Shown here piece by piece: positions 6,989-16,066 of a stretch of 64,000 nucleotides of DNA. Made by a program: the position numbers and the translations under genes. The DNA is from Anaerolineales bacterium. GTDB lineage: Bacteria; Chloroflexota; Anaerolineae; Anaerolineales; Villigracilaceae. A model generated the notes under the pieces. That model saw only the letters and a list, made by a program, of their open reading frames with translations, had not been told where the DNA came from and made no database searches. Within the stretch, counting starts at the first letter, position 1, and every line of letters starts with the position of its first letter. Location of the stretch: assembly GCA_016789365.1 (NCBI GenBank), contig JAEURH010000001.1:38211-102210 (forward strand), given 5' to 3'.

Positions 6989-8497
6989 ATGCCCTCCAAT
7001 ATTTCAACTTCCCCACTCATTGAAATTAAAAACTTAATCAAAACCTATAAAACCCCCGCAGGTGACTTTACAGCCGTCAACAACATTGATGTCGAAGTCC
7101 AACGCGGGGAATTTGTTGCCATCATTGGTAAATCTGGAAGTGGAAAATCCACTTTCATCAATATGATTACAGGCATAGATCGTCCATCTTCTGGCGAAAT
7201 TGTTATTGATGGCGCGCCAGTACATTCATTCAACGAATCTCAAATGGCGGCATGGCGTGGAAAAAACTTAGGTATTGTATTTCAATTCTTTCAATTATTT
7301 CCAACACTTACACTTTTAGAAAATGTAATTCTCCCCATGGAGTTAAACAATCTCTACACAAAAAGTGAACGCAAAGAACGTGCTATGAGTTTGCTTGAAA
7401 AAGTAGAGATGACTCAGCAAGCACATAAACTTCCTTCTGCTGTTTCGGGTGGTCAACAACAAAGAGTAGCAATTGCACGCGCTTTAGCCAATGACCCGCC
7501 CTTGATTGTGGCAGATGAACCCACAGGCAACTTAGACTCAAAAACTGCTGCGAAAATATTTGCATTGTTTGAAGATTTAGTCGCTTCTGGCAAAACCATT
7601 TTGATGGTTACACATGATAGCGACCTTGCTCGCCGAGTGAATCGCACCATTTTGATTTCAGATGGTGAAATCGTCAATGAATATCTCGTGCGTGCACTTT
7701 CACAATTGACCCAAGACCAATTGGTTGAAGTGGCAAGACGAGTCAAACCACAAGTCTTTGCACCAGATACAAACATCATTCGTGAAGGGGAAATTGGAGA
7801 TAAGTTTTATATTTTGCTGGATGGTAAAGCTAATGTTTATTTAACAGAATCAGGTGGAAGTCAAGTTTTGGTCAACCAGCTCAAACGTGGTCAATATTTT
7901 GGTGAAATGGCGTTACTTGGGAATGGCATCCGCACCGCCACAGTTAAATCATCTGCTGAAGAACCAGTAACAGCCGTCGCCTTAGATAATGAAGCGTTTA
8001 ATCGTCTGATTGCTGATTCAAATAAATTAAGAGATGAGTTAACAGGCATCATCGAAAAGCGAAATATCTTTAATCAACTGCAAGCGATTTCATCTTTTGA
8101 TCAAAAAACATTAAGCGCAATTCTGAAAGAAATGAAACCAATTGAATTTGAAGGAGGGCATGAAATTATTAAACAAGGTGATGTGGGCAATACATTTTAT
8201 TTATTGCTGGATGGCAAAGTTGATATTCTGCTCAAAGACGAACATGGTGAAGAAATTTTGGTAAATCAATTAAGCAAAGGTGCTTACTTTGGTGAAATGG
8301 CAGTGATGGGAAGCAAACGCCGCCAAGCCAGTGTGCGTGTGAGTAAAAATTCTTTTGCGAAAGTTATTGAATTAACGGCTCAAGAATTTGAAGACCTGAC
8401 AAGTTCATCTGACCATTTCAAAGAACATGTAAAAGATTTATCGAGTGTCAGAAAGAAACAACTTGAAGGCACAAGTAAACGTAAGGTGCGAAAATGA
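6989..8497 (+). CDS. ABC transporter ATPase fused to two cyclic-nucleotide-binding domains
   Basis: The N-terminal 235 residues are a MacB/LolD-type ABC ATPase with Walker A GKSGSGKST, signature SGGQQQRVAIARAL, Walker B LIVADEPTG and the switch His in MVTHDSD. Two cNMP-binding (CAP-like) domains follow, about residues 255-360 and 370-480. Each has a full phosphate-binding cassette with Glu and Arg: FGEMALLGNGIRTATV and FGEMAVMGSKRRQASV. The ATPase, and so the transporter, is probably gated by a cyclic nucleotide. The start at 6989 fits where the ABC family begins (MPSNISTSPLIEIKNL). In-frame ATGs lie further upstream and none has a well-placed ribosome site, so the start is uncertain. It overlaps the permease gene by ATGA. 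Confidence 0.92.
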   Translation: MPSNISTSPLIEIKNLIKTYKTPAGDFTAVNNIDVEVQRGEFVAIIGKSGSGKSTFINMITGIDRPSSGEIVIDGAPVHSFNESQMAAWRGKNLGIVFQFFQLFPTLTLLENVILPMELNNLYTKSERKERAMSLLEKVEMTQQAHKLPSAVSGGQQQRVAIARALANDPPLIVADEPTGNLDSKTAAKIFALFEDLVASGKTILMVTHDSDLARRVNRTILISDGEIVNEYLVRALSQLTQDQLVEVARRVKPQVFAPDTNIIREGEIGDKFYILLDGKANVYLTESGGSQVLVNQLKRGQYFGEMALLGNGIRTATVKSSAEEPVTAVALDNEAFNRLIADSNKLRDELTGIIEKRNIFNQLQAISSFDQKTLSAILKEMKPIEFEGGHEIIKQGDVGNTFYLLLDGKVDILLKDEHGEEILVNQLSKGAYFGEMAVMGSKRRQASVRVSKNSFAKVIELTAQEFEDLTSSSDHFKEHVKDLSSVRKKQLEGTSKRKVRK

Positions 8498-10839
8498 GCG
8501 TTCGTGCAAAAAAAATATTTCGTGATGTATGGCTCAACAAATCACGTAGTTTGTTAATTATTTTGGCAGTTGCAGTTGGCGTTGCCGCATTTGGATTGAT
8601 GTTAACAGGTCGCATTGTATTGGAAGAAAATTTGCGAGATGTGTATGCCGCCACAAATCCTGCACACGTTACATTAAACCTATCCCCTTTTGATGATAAA
8701 TTATTAAATTCGCTTGCTGAAATAGATTCAATTGATTTGCTTCAACCTCAACGCGTTGATGCAGCTCGCATCCAATCCTCACCTGATAGTTGGCTCAGTT
8801 TTGAGATTCGTACAATATCTGATTTTGATTCTATTTCAGTTAATAAGTTAACCAGTGAAAATGAAATCACAACACCAAACACTAATTCAATTTATTTAGA
8901 ACAATCTCTACAAAATGTAATTGAAGTTGACGATGAAGTCACTATTGAATTATTAAGTGGCGATTTGCATACATTAAAAGTCGCTGGCTTCGTCAATGAC
9001 CTTTCGAGTTTGCCCTCTGAAATTAGTTTGACGGGCATTGGTTATATTTCACTTGAAACTGCCGAAGAACTTGGTATTGATCATCACTACAACCAACTCA
9101 CCATAATTTTCAAAAACGCAACTACCAGAGCAGAAATTGAAAAAGAAACTACAAAGTTAACGAATTATCTTGAAGAGGAAGGCTACTTTGTTTTGAGTGC
9201 CTTTATCCCTCAACCCAATAAATATGTGCTTGGCGATAATATGTCTTCTGTATTGTTCATCTTAAATTCACTCGGCATATTAACTTTAATTTTGAGTGCA
9301 TTTTTAGTAACCAGTGTAATGTCTGCTGTGATGTCGCAACAAATTCCACAAATTGGGATTTTAAAATCATTAGGTGCACGAATTTCTCAAACAATGTCTT
9401 TATATTTTCAAGAAGTGTTGTTATTTGGAATCATCGCACTCGTTCTTGCCATTCCAATGGGATTAATCGGCGCGTACTTTTTAGCAGATGGTGTTGCATC
9501 AGGCATGAATTTCAAAGTGACCACATTTCATTTGCCCAAGCAAACTTTAATTTTGCAAGCAGTCAGTGCTTTGCTTGCGCCGTTGTTGGCTTCGTTATTT
9601 CCGATTATCTCTGGTTCGCGTATCACGATTCGTGAAGCCATTAGCAATTACAAACCTGAAAACACAAAAAATGCTGGGCGTTTTGGTGATTTGCCACAAC
9701 TTGTTAATTTATCCATTCGCAATACATTTCGTCGCAAGGGTCGTTTGCTGTTAACTTTTTTTGCATTGTTACTTGCAGGCGCAATGTTTATCGCCATCAT
9801 CGGCATTCGTCAATCCATGCGCAATGCTGTTGCCGAACTGCAAGGTGATTTGAATTACGACATCAGTTTTGATTTTGCCCAACCGTATTCACAAGATGAA
9901 ATTGAAGATGGAGCAAATCAAATTTCTGAAATTACTGCAATAGAAACTTGGGCAGTCAATGATGCACGACTTGTTATCAATGACGAACATCAAACTGGAA
10001 GCATCATCATTTATGGTGTGCCAGAAAACACAAACATGGCTCAGCCTGGTGTGATTCATGGCACATGGCTTGATAAAAATATCAAACACGGAATTTATGT
10101 CAATGCTGATTTTCTTGATCTTTCACCCAATTTGAAAGTTGGTTCGGTTATCAAATTAAACATCACTGGCAAAGAAGAAGAGTGGACCATAATCGGTTCA
10201 GGTGGGCGTGGATTTATTCCCACTGCTTATGTTTTTTATGATGATTTAACCGAGCAAACTGGTTTTGATGGATTCATTAACCGCCTCGTTATCCAGACAG
10301 GGAAATCTGATTCTGTTTCCCAATCCTTAATTCAATCTGACGTTTTATCCCGCCTTGCAGACTCAGGCTATGATGTAGTCAACTCACAAACTACAACGCA
10401 ACTCAAAGAAACTACCGCCGCTCAAATGGATATTTTGATTATCTTATTACTGGCTATGGTGATTTTGATTTCAGTGGTTGGCGGATTGGGCTTAGCAATC
10501 ACCATGAGTTTGAATGTGATTGAAAGAACTCGTGAAATTGGAATCCTTCGCTCACTAGGTGCACAAAATGGAGTCGTGAGACGAGTTGTAATAATTGAAG
10601 GCTTGGTAATTGGATTAATCAGTTGGGCGATTTCAATTCCATGTTCTATTCCACTTGCTATTTGGCTTGGAAATTCATTAGGCAATTCCCTACTCGCCCG
10701 ACCATTGGATTATATTTTTTCAATCCCCGCATTATTAACTTGGCTTGGATTAACTGTGATTATTTCAATTATTGCCAGCATCTTGCCTGCTCAAAGTGCA
10801 GCGAAGTTAACCATTCGTGATGCTTTGGTGTATGAATAA
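8494..10839 (+). CDS. FtsX/MacB-type ABC transporter permease
   Basis: A 781-residue membrane partner of the preceding ATPase, co-translated through a 4-base overlap. The first TM (LLIILAVAVGVAAFGLML) is followed by an extracytoplasmic MacB-PCD-like domain. The first FtsX domain (three TMs around residues 250-370) contains IPQIGILKSLGAR. A second TM-plus-PCD unit follows (LLLTFFALLLAGAMF), and a second FtsX domain near the end contains RTREIGILRSLGAQ and closes with the typical SAAKLTIRDALVYE. This double-FtsX architecture is typical of exporters or mechanotransmitters that work on lipids, lipoproteins or peptides. The substrate is unknown. Confidence 0.93.
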   Translation: MSVRAKKIFRDVWLNKSRSLLIILAVAVGVAAFGLMLTGRIVLEENLRDVYAATNPAHVTLNLSPFDDKLLNSLAEIDSIDLLQPQRVDAARIQSSPDSWLSFEIRTISDFDSISVNKLTSENEITTPNTNSIYLEQSLQNVIEVDDEVTIELLSGDLHTLKVAGFVNDLSSLPSEISLTGIGYISLETAEELGIDHHYNQLTIIFKNATTRAEIEKETTKLTNYLEEEGYFVLSAFIPQPNKYVLGDNMSSVLFILNSLGILTLILSAFLVTSVMSAVMSQQIPQIGILKSLGARISQTMSLYFQEVLLFGIIALVLAIPMGLIGAYFLADGVASGMNFKVTTFHLPKQTLILQAVSALLAPLLASLFPIISGSRITIREAISNYKPENTKNAGRFGDLPQLVNLSIRNTFRRKGRLLLTFFALLLAGAMFIAIIGIRQSMRNAVAELQGDLNYDISFDFAQPYSQDEIEDGANQISEITAIETWAVNDARLVINDEHQTGSIIIYGVPENTNMAQPGVIHGTWLDKNIKHGIYVNADFLDLSPNLKVGSVIKLNITGKEEEWTIIGSGGRGFIPTAYVFYDDLTEQTGFDGFINRLVIQTGKSDSVSQSLIQSDVLSRLADSGYDVVNSQTTTQLKETTAAQMDILIILLLAMVILISVVGGLGLAITMSLNVIERTREIGILRSLGAQNGVVRRVVIIEGLVIGLISWAISIPCSIPLAIWLGNSLGNSLLARPLDYIFSIPALLTWLGLTVIISIIASILPAQSAAKLTIRDALVYE

Positions 10840-10844
10840 TTTTT

Positions 10845-10871
10845 GTGGGGCGACTCGCAGGTTGCACCTAC
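10845..10871. repeat. Short REP-like hairpin
   Basis: GTGGGGCGACT, CGCA and GGTTGCACCTAC form an imperfect hairpin between the convergent permease and carotenoid-oxygenase genes. It resembles common intergenic REP hairpins of the GTAGGGGCGACTCGCAGGT type. There is no T-run, so a terminator role is uncertain. Confidence 0.5.
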
Positions 10872-10873
10872 AA

Positions 10874-12823
10874 TCAAAACCGTTGCCCTGCTAATTGACT
10901 GGCTACATTATTTGCTTTTTGCGTAGCAACCGAATCCGAATCATCAAACAGCGGGTATATCACCTCTTCAAAACATTCCAAAATACTCTTATCCCATTTT
11001 TCAAGTTCTTCTTTTGGATAATCTTCTCGAATGGGAATATGATACGAAACTTCTTTTTGATTTAATTTTTCTTCAACATGTTTCGAAATATAAATGGCAT
11101 GAAAAAGCGTTGAATTATTTAATGTCTCGTGTCCTAATTTACAAATTGGTCCTTTTGCCAAGTCATCTGCGTGAAATATCCAATACTCATGCCCAGAGGA
11201 TTTTTCACCAGAGATATCATCAGTCACAACGCCAGCAACGAGGTAGCCTGAAGCGTTTTCATTTTTCGAGTCAAGTGTTGCGATGGTATAAAGCAAAACT
11301 TTATCAGGGAAAATATACGCATCTGCATTTTCAAATTTTTTTGTGCTAATTCGGCATATCGAATTATTATGCTGAATCCCCTCACCTGCTACCATTTCTT
11401 CAATTGGAATCTGTCGCGCATTTATATTCTTATAAGCATTGAAGATGCGTTGTGGCAACAACGCGCGCGAAAAACCTTTGAACATAATAAACAAATCTTG
11501 CCCCTTATACGCTTCCATTTGCCGATTCATAAAAGTATAAACATACGGTCCCCAACAGTAAGGCATTTCGGAAATATATTTTGATTGAACTTCAGATTGA
11601 GAAATATCAATCACATGCTTGCCAATGCTACTCAAATCTAATACTGGCAATGTGCCGTATCCAATCAAATGTTTTGGGAAAAGATTTCCATTCAAATCAC
11701 GGTCATAACTGCGGATTGTTTCAGCAGTATTTGTAGCAGGTGTATGAAGCATGTACGCTGTGATTTTGTCATCGGGGTTTTCATATTCTGCAATTAAGTG
11801 AATACAAGGTTTATCCACAATTATTTTTTTTGAAGGTACAGTTTTCTTATCCGATGTTAAATCTCGGCGGTCAATAATATGTATAACTGTTTTTTCATAA
11901 GGCAGTTTTGCATTTTTCCACGGCGTAAACATTTCTGTCCCTGCTACAAATGCAGTATCTGCTAGCAAAATATAATCACGCGTAAAAATTAATTCGTGAA
12001 CACTTTGTTTGATTTCAATTTCTTGACCATCTTCATCTATAACAATCCATTTTTCAAAATCATGATATCCATCCCAGCGCATTAACCTGACAGGATGCTC
12101 GCTTCCATTCCCCTCCGCCAATTGGTAATTGACCATGAAAACTTCATTTGTCTGATGGTCGGTGTATAAGACATGCGAATTGTTATACCCAGCAAAAAGA
12201 CTCCCCATCACTTCACCCGCATTTGCAGAAAGCATAGGAAGCCATTCATCTCTTCGCCCAACAGGTGTTATCGCTTGTAAACTTTTTCTATCAATTATCC
12301 ATGGGCGGTCAATGTCACTGGTTACGGCAAGTCGCCCATCGGGCAAGAGATACAAACCTTCTGTATAAGCGAACATCCCTAAGCCGGGGGAAAGATACAT
12401 GAATCCAAAAAAGTCAAAGCGGTGACGAGTATGCTTAAGTTTTTGATGTGCTATTGAAACTGGTGTCCATAAAAAGCGATTTGTAAGTTGAGCATTGTTT
12501 CCATCAAAATCTATGCGGATGAGATTCGTATCACCAACCATAAATGCTTCTGGCGAACCCAAACACTGACAGATAAATAACGAACCTTCAAGGTCAGCTG
12601 GCAGTTCCCCAGTCAGGCAATGAAGCGTTATTTCTGAATCAAATGTTGATGTGTTATGAACCGTATAGTTATCTGGGATAACAGGCGAAGAAGTTGGTCT
12701 CTGACTCAAAGAAGTCAACAAGGTTGTAATAAATTGATGAAGTTTACGAGCCAACCCTAATATGTATCGAAATCTTGGATAAATATTTTTGAAAACAAAC
12801 GGGGGAGTTTGTTGTTTACGCAT
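10874..12823 (-). CDS. Carotenoid cleavage oxygenase (RPE65/CCO) family protein, divergent
   Basis: A 649-residue protein with the CCO-like opening LTGELPADLEGSLFICQCLG, later blocks HELIFTRDYILLADT, CIHLIAEYENPDDKI and SGYLVAGVVTDDISGEK, and the blade HEYWIFHADDLAKGPICKLG. Family enzymes cleave carotenoids or related polyenes and stilbenes oxidatively, using Fe(II) held by four His. Candidate ligands are the His in QSVHELIF, CIHLIAE and STLFHAI. The first of the four is not obvious by eye, so activity should not be assumed. No signal peptide is evident. It is the last gene of an operon with a short-chain dehydrogenase and an NTF2-like protein, a setting consistent with making and reducing an apocarotenoid aldehyde. 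Confidence 0.75.
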   Translation of the reverse strand: MRKQQTPPFVFKNIYPRFRYILGLARKLHQFITTLLTSLSQRPTSSPVIPDNYTVHNTSTFDSEITLHCLTGELPADLEGSLFICQCLGSPEAFMVGDTNLIRIDFDGNNAQLTNRFLWTPVSIAHQKLKHTRHRFDFFGFMYLSPGLGMFAYTEGLYLLPDGRLAVTSDIDRPWIIDRKSLQAITPVGRRDEWLPMLSANAGEVMGSLFAGYNNSHVLYTDHQTNEVFMVNYQLAEGNGSEHPVRLMRWDGYHDFEKWIVIDEDGQEIEIKQSVHELIFTRDYILLADTAFVAGTEMFTPWKNAKLPYEKTVIHIIDRRDLTSDKKTVPSKKIIVDKPCIHLIAEYENPDDKITAYMLHTPATNTAETIRSYDRDLNGNLFPKHLIGYGTLPVLDLSSIGKHVIDISQSEVQSKYISEMPYCWGPYVYTFMNRQMEAYKGQDLFIMFKGFSRALLPQRIFNAYKNINARQIPIEEMVAGEGIQHNNSICRISTKKFENADAYIFPDKVLLYTIATLDSKNENASGYLVAGVVTDDISGEKSSGHEYWIFHADDLAKGPICKLGHETLNNSTLFHAIYISKHVEEKLNQKEVSYHIPIREDYPKEELEKWDKSILECFEEVIYPLFDDSDSVATQKANNVASQLAGQRF

Positions 12824-12832
12824 TGTTTTATT

Positions 12833-13747
12833 TTAGGATGTTAATCCTGTTAATTTCTCACTGATAGCGCAAACTTTTTTTCCTAGTTCTCTATCGAGTG
12901 CATGAGGGGCTGGTTTTTCTTCATGGGTCATGTTAAAAAATTTTCCGCTTATATTGCTTAATTCTGGAGCCGCGGAAAAATAATAAAGTGCTTCGCCAGA
13001 TATTTTAGGGTCTCTTAATAACGGAAACAATAAATATTTTTGATAGAAGCGATATAAAAATCCATTGTTCATGCCAATGTTTGTAGCAACTTCACCCGGG
13101 TGTACAGCATTGATTGTGACATTGCTTCCCTTTAACTTATCGGCTAATTCCCAAACGGTAAGCAATTGAGCAGTTTTTGCCGCACCATAACCTTGTAAAC
13201 CTCGGTATCTACGTTTTTTCCAATCAAGGTCATCTAATCTTAATCCGCCAAAACGATGTCCTTCAGAATTTACTTGGATAATACGAGCAGGTGCAGAGTT
13301 AATCATTCGGTCAAGCAGTAAACGTGTGAATAAAAATGATGCCAGATGATTAACGCAAAATACAATTTCAAATCCATCTGCTGTTAATTTACGTGTGGTT
13401 AAATGTAAACCTGCATTGTTGATTAAGATTTTGATAACAGGGTATTGATTAAGAATTTGATTTGCGGCATTTCGAACATCATTTAGATTTGAAAAATCTG
13501 CTTGGATAATATCAACTTTGGTGTTGAAAAAATTTGTAATTTCAGTTTTAACACTATTTGCTTTTTCAATATTTCGGCATACCAAAACTAAATGCGCTCC
13601 CGCTTGTGCAATTCGCTTCGCGGCTTCATAGCCCACGCCTGAAGTTGCGCCAGTGATAATACAAACTTGATCATCTAATCTGGCGGTGGTAGTTTTTTGA
13701 GGTTTTCTGGCGTTTTCAATAAATTGAAGTTCTTCAGGGAGTTTCAA
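12833..13747 (-). CDS. Short-chain dehydrogenase/reductase, retinol-dehydrogenase-like
   Basis: A Rossmann-fold oxidoreductase of 304 residues. TGATSGVGYEAAKRI near residue 33 is the NAD(P) glycine-rich motif, NNAG (ILINNAGLH) follows, and the catalytic Tyr-Lys is in GYGAAKTAQ. The end (HPGEVATNIG) is typical of the RDH11-14/WW-domain oxidoreductase subgroup, which acts on retinoids, sterols or aldehydes. The apparent start is TTG at 13747, 12 bases after the stop of the upstream gene, since no ATG occurs near the N-terminus. It is nine bases from the CCO gene, so it is probably co-transcribed and may reduce or oxidise the cleavage product. Confidence 0.85.
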   Translation of the reverse strand: MKLPEELQFIENARKPQKTTTARLDDQVCIITGATSGVGYEAAKRIAQAGAHLVLVCRNIEKANSVKTEITNFFNTKVDIIQADFSNLNDVRNAANQILNQYPVIKILINNAGLHLTTRKLTADGFEIVFCVNHLASFLFTRLLLDRMINSAPARIIQVNSEGHRFGGLRLDDLDWKKRRYRGLQGYGAAKTAQLLTVWELADKLKGSNVTINAVHPGEVATNIGMNNGFLYRFYQKYLLFPLLRDPKISGEALYYFSAAPELSNISGKFFNMTHEEKPAPHALDRELGKKVCAISEKLTGLTS

Positions 13748-13759
13748 TGTGGTGTCTGC

Positions 13760-14200
13760 CTATCCAAAATATTTGTGCATGAATCTTCTGTATGGGCGAT
13801 GAAACCAAGGGATATTATTGAAAATATCACCCCATAAATCATAATAGTCTCGTTGTTTGATGATACGATTATCTTCGCCAAAGGTGAGTTTGGTGCATCC
13901 AAACATGGGTGTGCTGGGAAATTTTTTGAAAATCATGGTCATTTTCCATTCCATGAAAATCTCTTTTTCATTTTGTGCAATGGATGTAATATCCATTTGT
14001 AGTTGTTCGCATCTATCTGTTAATCGCTGACATAATGCGATGAAATTATCTTTTCCTTCTACTCTTTGAATGCTATCTTGAAAAATAATATCATCATGAT
14101 AATAAGGGAAAATATGTGACCAATCAGGTTTGCCTTCGCGGTTATAGGTTTTAGACCAAAGTCTCAGAATATCACTTGTGTTTAATGGTTCTATGCTCAT
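13760..14200 (-). CDS. NTF2-like (SnoaL-type) small protein
   Basis: A 146-residue cone-fold candidate. The helical start (ILRLWSKTYN) is followed by YYHDDIIFQDSIQRVEGKDNFIALCQRL, the usual SnoaL layout, then alternating strands (EIFMEWKMTMIFK) and a C-terminal WFHRPYRRF. Such proteins are isomerases, cyclases or binding proteins for small hydrophobic molecules. It is the first gene of the SDR/CCO operon, with AAAGGA before the ATG. A role in handling the apocarotenoid-like intermediate is an inference from position. Confidence 0.75.
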   Translation of the reverse strand: MSIEPLNTSDILRLWSKTYNREGKPDWSHIFPYYHDDIIFQDSIQRVEGKDNFIALCQRLTDRCEQLQMDITSIAQNEKEIFMEWKMTMIFKKFPSTPMFGCTKLTFGEDNRIIKQRDYYDLWGDIFNNIPWFHRPYRRFMHKYFG

Positions 14201-14381
14201 ATATTCCTTTTGAAGATATATCGGTTTTTAATAACAAACTATTAGTTAAAAGATGGCTATTTTAGATAACATCAATTTCAGGTCAATAAAGAAGCGTATC
14301 TAATCCCAAATTATTGTGTAATAATACCTACAAGTTTACTATATTCTTAATAAAGACTAATTCTAATTTCGGAGTTCATTA

Positions 14382-15179
14382 ATGGAAAACCCTGTGTTAA
14401 CAAAGCAACTTTCGAGGCTTGGGAGGTTCGGAAGAAGCATCATCAAAAGGTTTATTTATTCTCAAATGGTAGTTTTTTCTGGCTTGAAAATTGCATTTGG
14501 AAAAGACCAGCCGCTTGTGCAATTTACTGTGGAAGCAGACCCGCCTTCTATTTATTGGGTGTATCGCATCAAATCATCTGAAGTTGACACATTGTTACAA
14601 AAGCTTGGTATCTCATCCCAGTTTTCGATAAGCCCGATTAAGTGTTTGAATACGGATGAGCCATCTTACTTTTTAGCACTCAACGCCTATCGAGTATCAG
14701 GCTTGGTGAAAGGTGTTCGCGCAGAATGGTCTATTTTTATTAAGGATTCAAGCAACACGCCACGTTATATGATTGTAGATGCTCGGTCTTCAAATACATC
14801 TATGGACCCTGTTGATATTATTACAAAAGCATCAACGGTTATCCATAAACGTGATGGCAATGTGATTCATACGCAAATTGGTGAAGGCGAACATGCTTTT
14901 GTTTCGACGATTACGCTTGCTGAAAATTTACCATCGGTTCATTCATCTGCCGAGTGGGTTTCTGCTAATGATTATATTTATTGGATGAATGGAGTTTGCG
15001 ATCGCACATTTTATAATGCGGGTCTCGCTGATACGAAGCAAAGCCTTATCAACAACAAAGATGTTGTGATTAAAGATGGAACGTTTTGGGCGCAATTTGT
15101 AGAACCTGAGCCTGTTTATATTTTGAAATTAAACAATGCGATTGAGTTTGTTGTTACGCCGTGGCATAATGTAAGTTGA
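14382..15179 (+). CDS. Protein of unknown function, divergent from the CCO operon
   Basis: A 265-residue soluble protein. The start is supported by GGAG ten bases upstream. It has no signal peptide, although an amphipathic Arg/Lys-rich N-terminus (LGRFGRSIIKRFIYSQM) could touch the membrane. The rest alternates strands, with motifs such as DPPSIYWVYRIKSSEVD, LALNAYRVSGLVKGVRAEWSIF and, at the end, AQFVEPEPVYILKLN. I do not recognise the family; a distant relation to acetoacetate-decarboxylase-like beta-barrels is possible. The divergent position 180 bases from the NTF2/SDR/CCO operon suggests shared regulation. Confidence 0.65.
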   Translation: MENPVLTKQLSRLGRFGRSIIKRFIYSQMVVFSGLKIAFGKDQPLVQFTVEADPPSIYWVYRIKSSEVDTLLQKLGISSQFSISPIKCLNTDEPSYFLALNAYRVSGLVKGVRAEWSIFIKDSSNTPRYMIVDARSSNTSMDPVDIITKASTVIHKRDGNVIHTQIGEGEHAFVSTITLAENLPSVHSSAEWVSANDYIYWMNGVCDRTFYNAGLADTKQSLINNKDVVIKDGTFWAQFVEPEPVYILKLNNAIEFVVTPWHNVS

Positions 15180-15293
15180 GGTTGTGCTGTTTCTTTTATT
15201 CAAAATATTTATATAACTAAGGTCTATTGTTTAGTTTTTCAAACACAATTGGAAATTTGTTAGATATATTTCTACTTAAAACTTCTAGCTTTA

Positions 15294-15965
15294 TTAAGGA
15301 TAAAGACCGAGAAAAATTAGCGCGAATCCGATTGTATCTTTTACGCCGTGAGCGATAATCGGTATCCATAAATTGCGCTTCCCTACAAAATATAACCCTG
15401 ACATCAGTAGTGCAGATAAAAATGTTTCGACTACACCACTTGTTCCTTGATATACATGCCCTAATCCAAATAAAATTGAACTGATAAGTACCGCAAAAAA
15501 CCAGCCGAGGTTTGTTTCTCCAAACAGGTCTTTGAAGCGGTTAAGCAAATATCCGCGATATACGAGTTCTTCAATAAACGCCGCATACGTCCATGAGACG
15601 ATAAGTGCAATGATGAGATATGAAAAATTTGAACGCAATCCTTCAAACTGACTCAGGTCAAGGGTTTCATTGGTGATGTTTTGGATTAACGGAACAATTA
15701 ACCAAATGGATACCATTTGAAAGAGTATCGCCGCAAGGATGCCAATGCCAATCGTTTGCAACCAATTTTCTGGGCGGGTAAAACCAACCTGTTTCCAGTT
15801 CATTTTACGAAGCCGTAGCGAGAGCCAACCAAGTGCAAACAAGAAGATTGCGGCAGTAGGAATGATGCGAAGCACATGCAAAGCTTGAAATAGGATAACA
15901 ATCAAAAGTTCTATTGCAATTACAAATCGCTTTTCACGAAGCATCGTTTCAATTGAGTTTTTCAT
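15294..15965 (-). CDS. CPBP-family intramembrane metalloprotease (CAAX/Abi type)
   Basis: A polytopic membrane protein with the three CPBP motifs in order: EELVYRGYLLNRF (EExxxR), FGLGHVYQG (FxxxH) and a late IPIIAHGVKDTIGF (HxxxD/N). Family members are glutamyl-type intramembrane proteases acting on prenylated or membrane substrates. The start at 15965 (MKNSIETMLREKR) has GGAG nine bases upstream. A longer reading frame upstream runs through a palindromic element and is not used here. The product is 224 residues with about seven membrane segments. The substrate is unknown. Confidence 0.87.
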   Translation of the reverse strand: MKNSIETMLREKRFVIAIELLIVILFQALHVLRIIPTAAIFLFALGWLSLRLRKMNWKQVGFTRPENWLQTIGIGILAAILFQMVSIWLIVPLIQNITNETLDLSQFEGLRSNFSYLIIALIVSWTYAAFIEELVYRGYLLNRFKDLFGETNLGWFFAVLISSILFGLGHVYQGTSGVVETFLSALLMSGLYFVGKRNLWIPIIAHGVKDTIGFALIFLGLYP

Positions 15966-16004
15966 AAGTGATTCTCCAATTGTGAAGCAACGAATTAAAT
16001 AAGA

Positions 16005-16063
16005 CCATCCCGAAGGGTTGGGTGGAAATTTATACCTGAACCACAAAAACCTTCGGGACGTTT
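16005..16063. repeat. Palindromic element with TCCCGAAGG/CCTTCGGGA arms
   Basis: CATCCCGAAGG at the left is inverted as CCTTCGGGACG at the right, around a loop of about 35 bases, between the hibernation-factor gene and the CPBP gene. The element at 46095-46147 has the same plan (GTCCCGCAGG/CCTGCGGGAC) with a compensating base change in the stem. Confidence 0.6.
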
Positions 16064-16066
16064 AAA

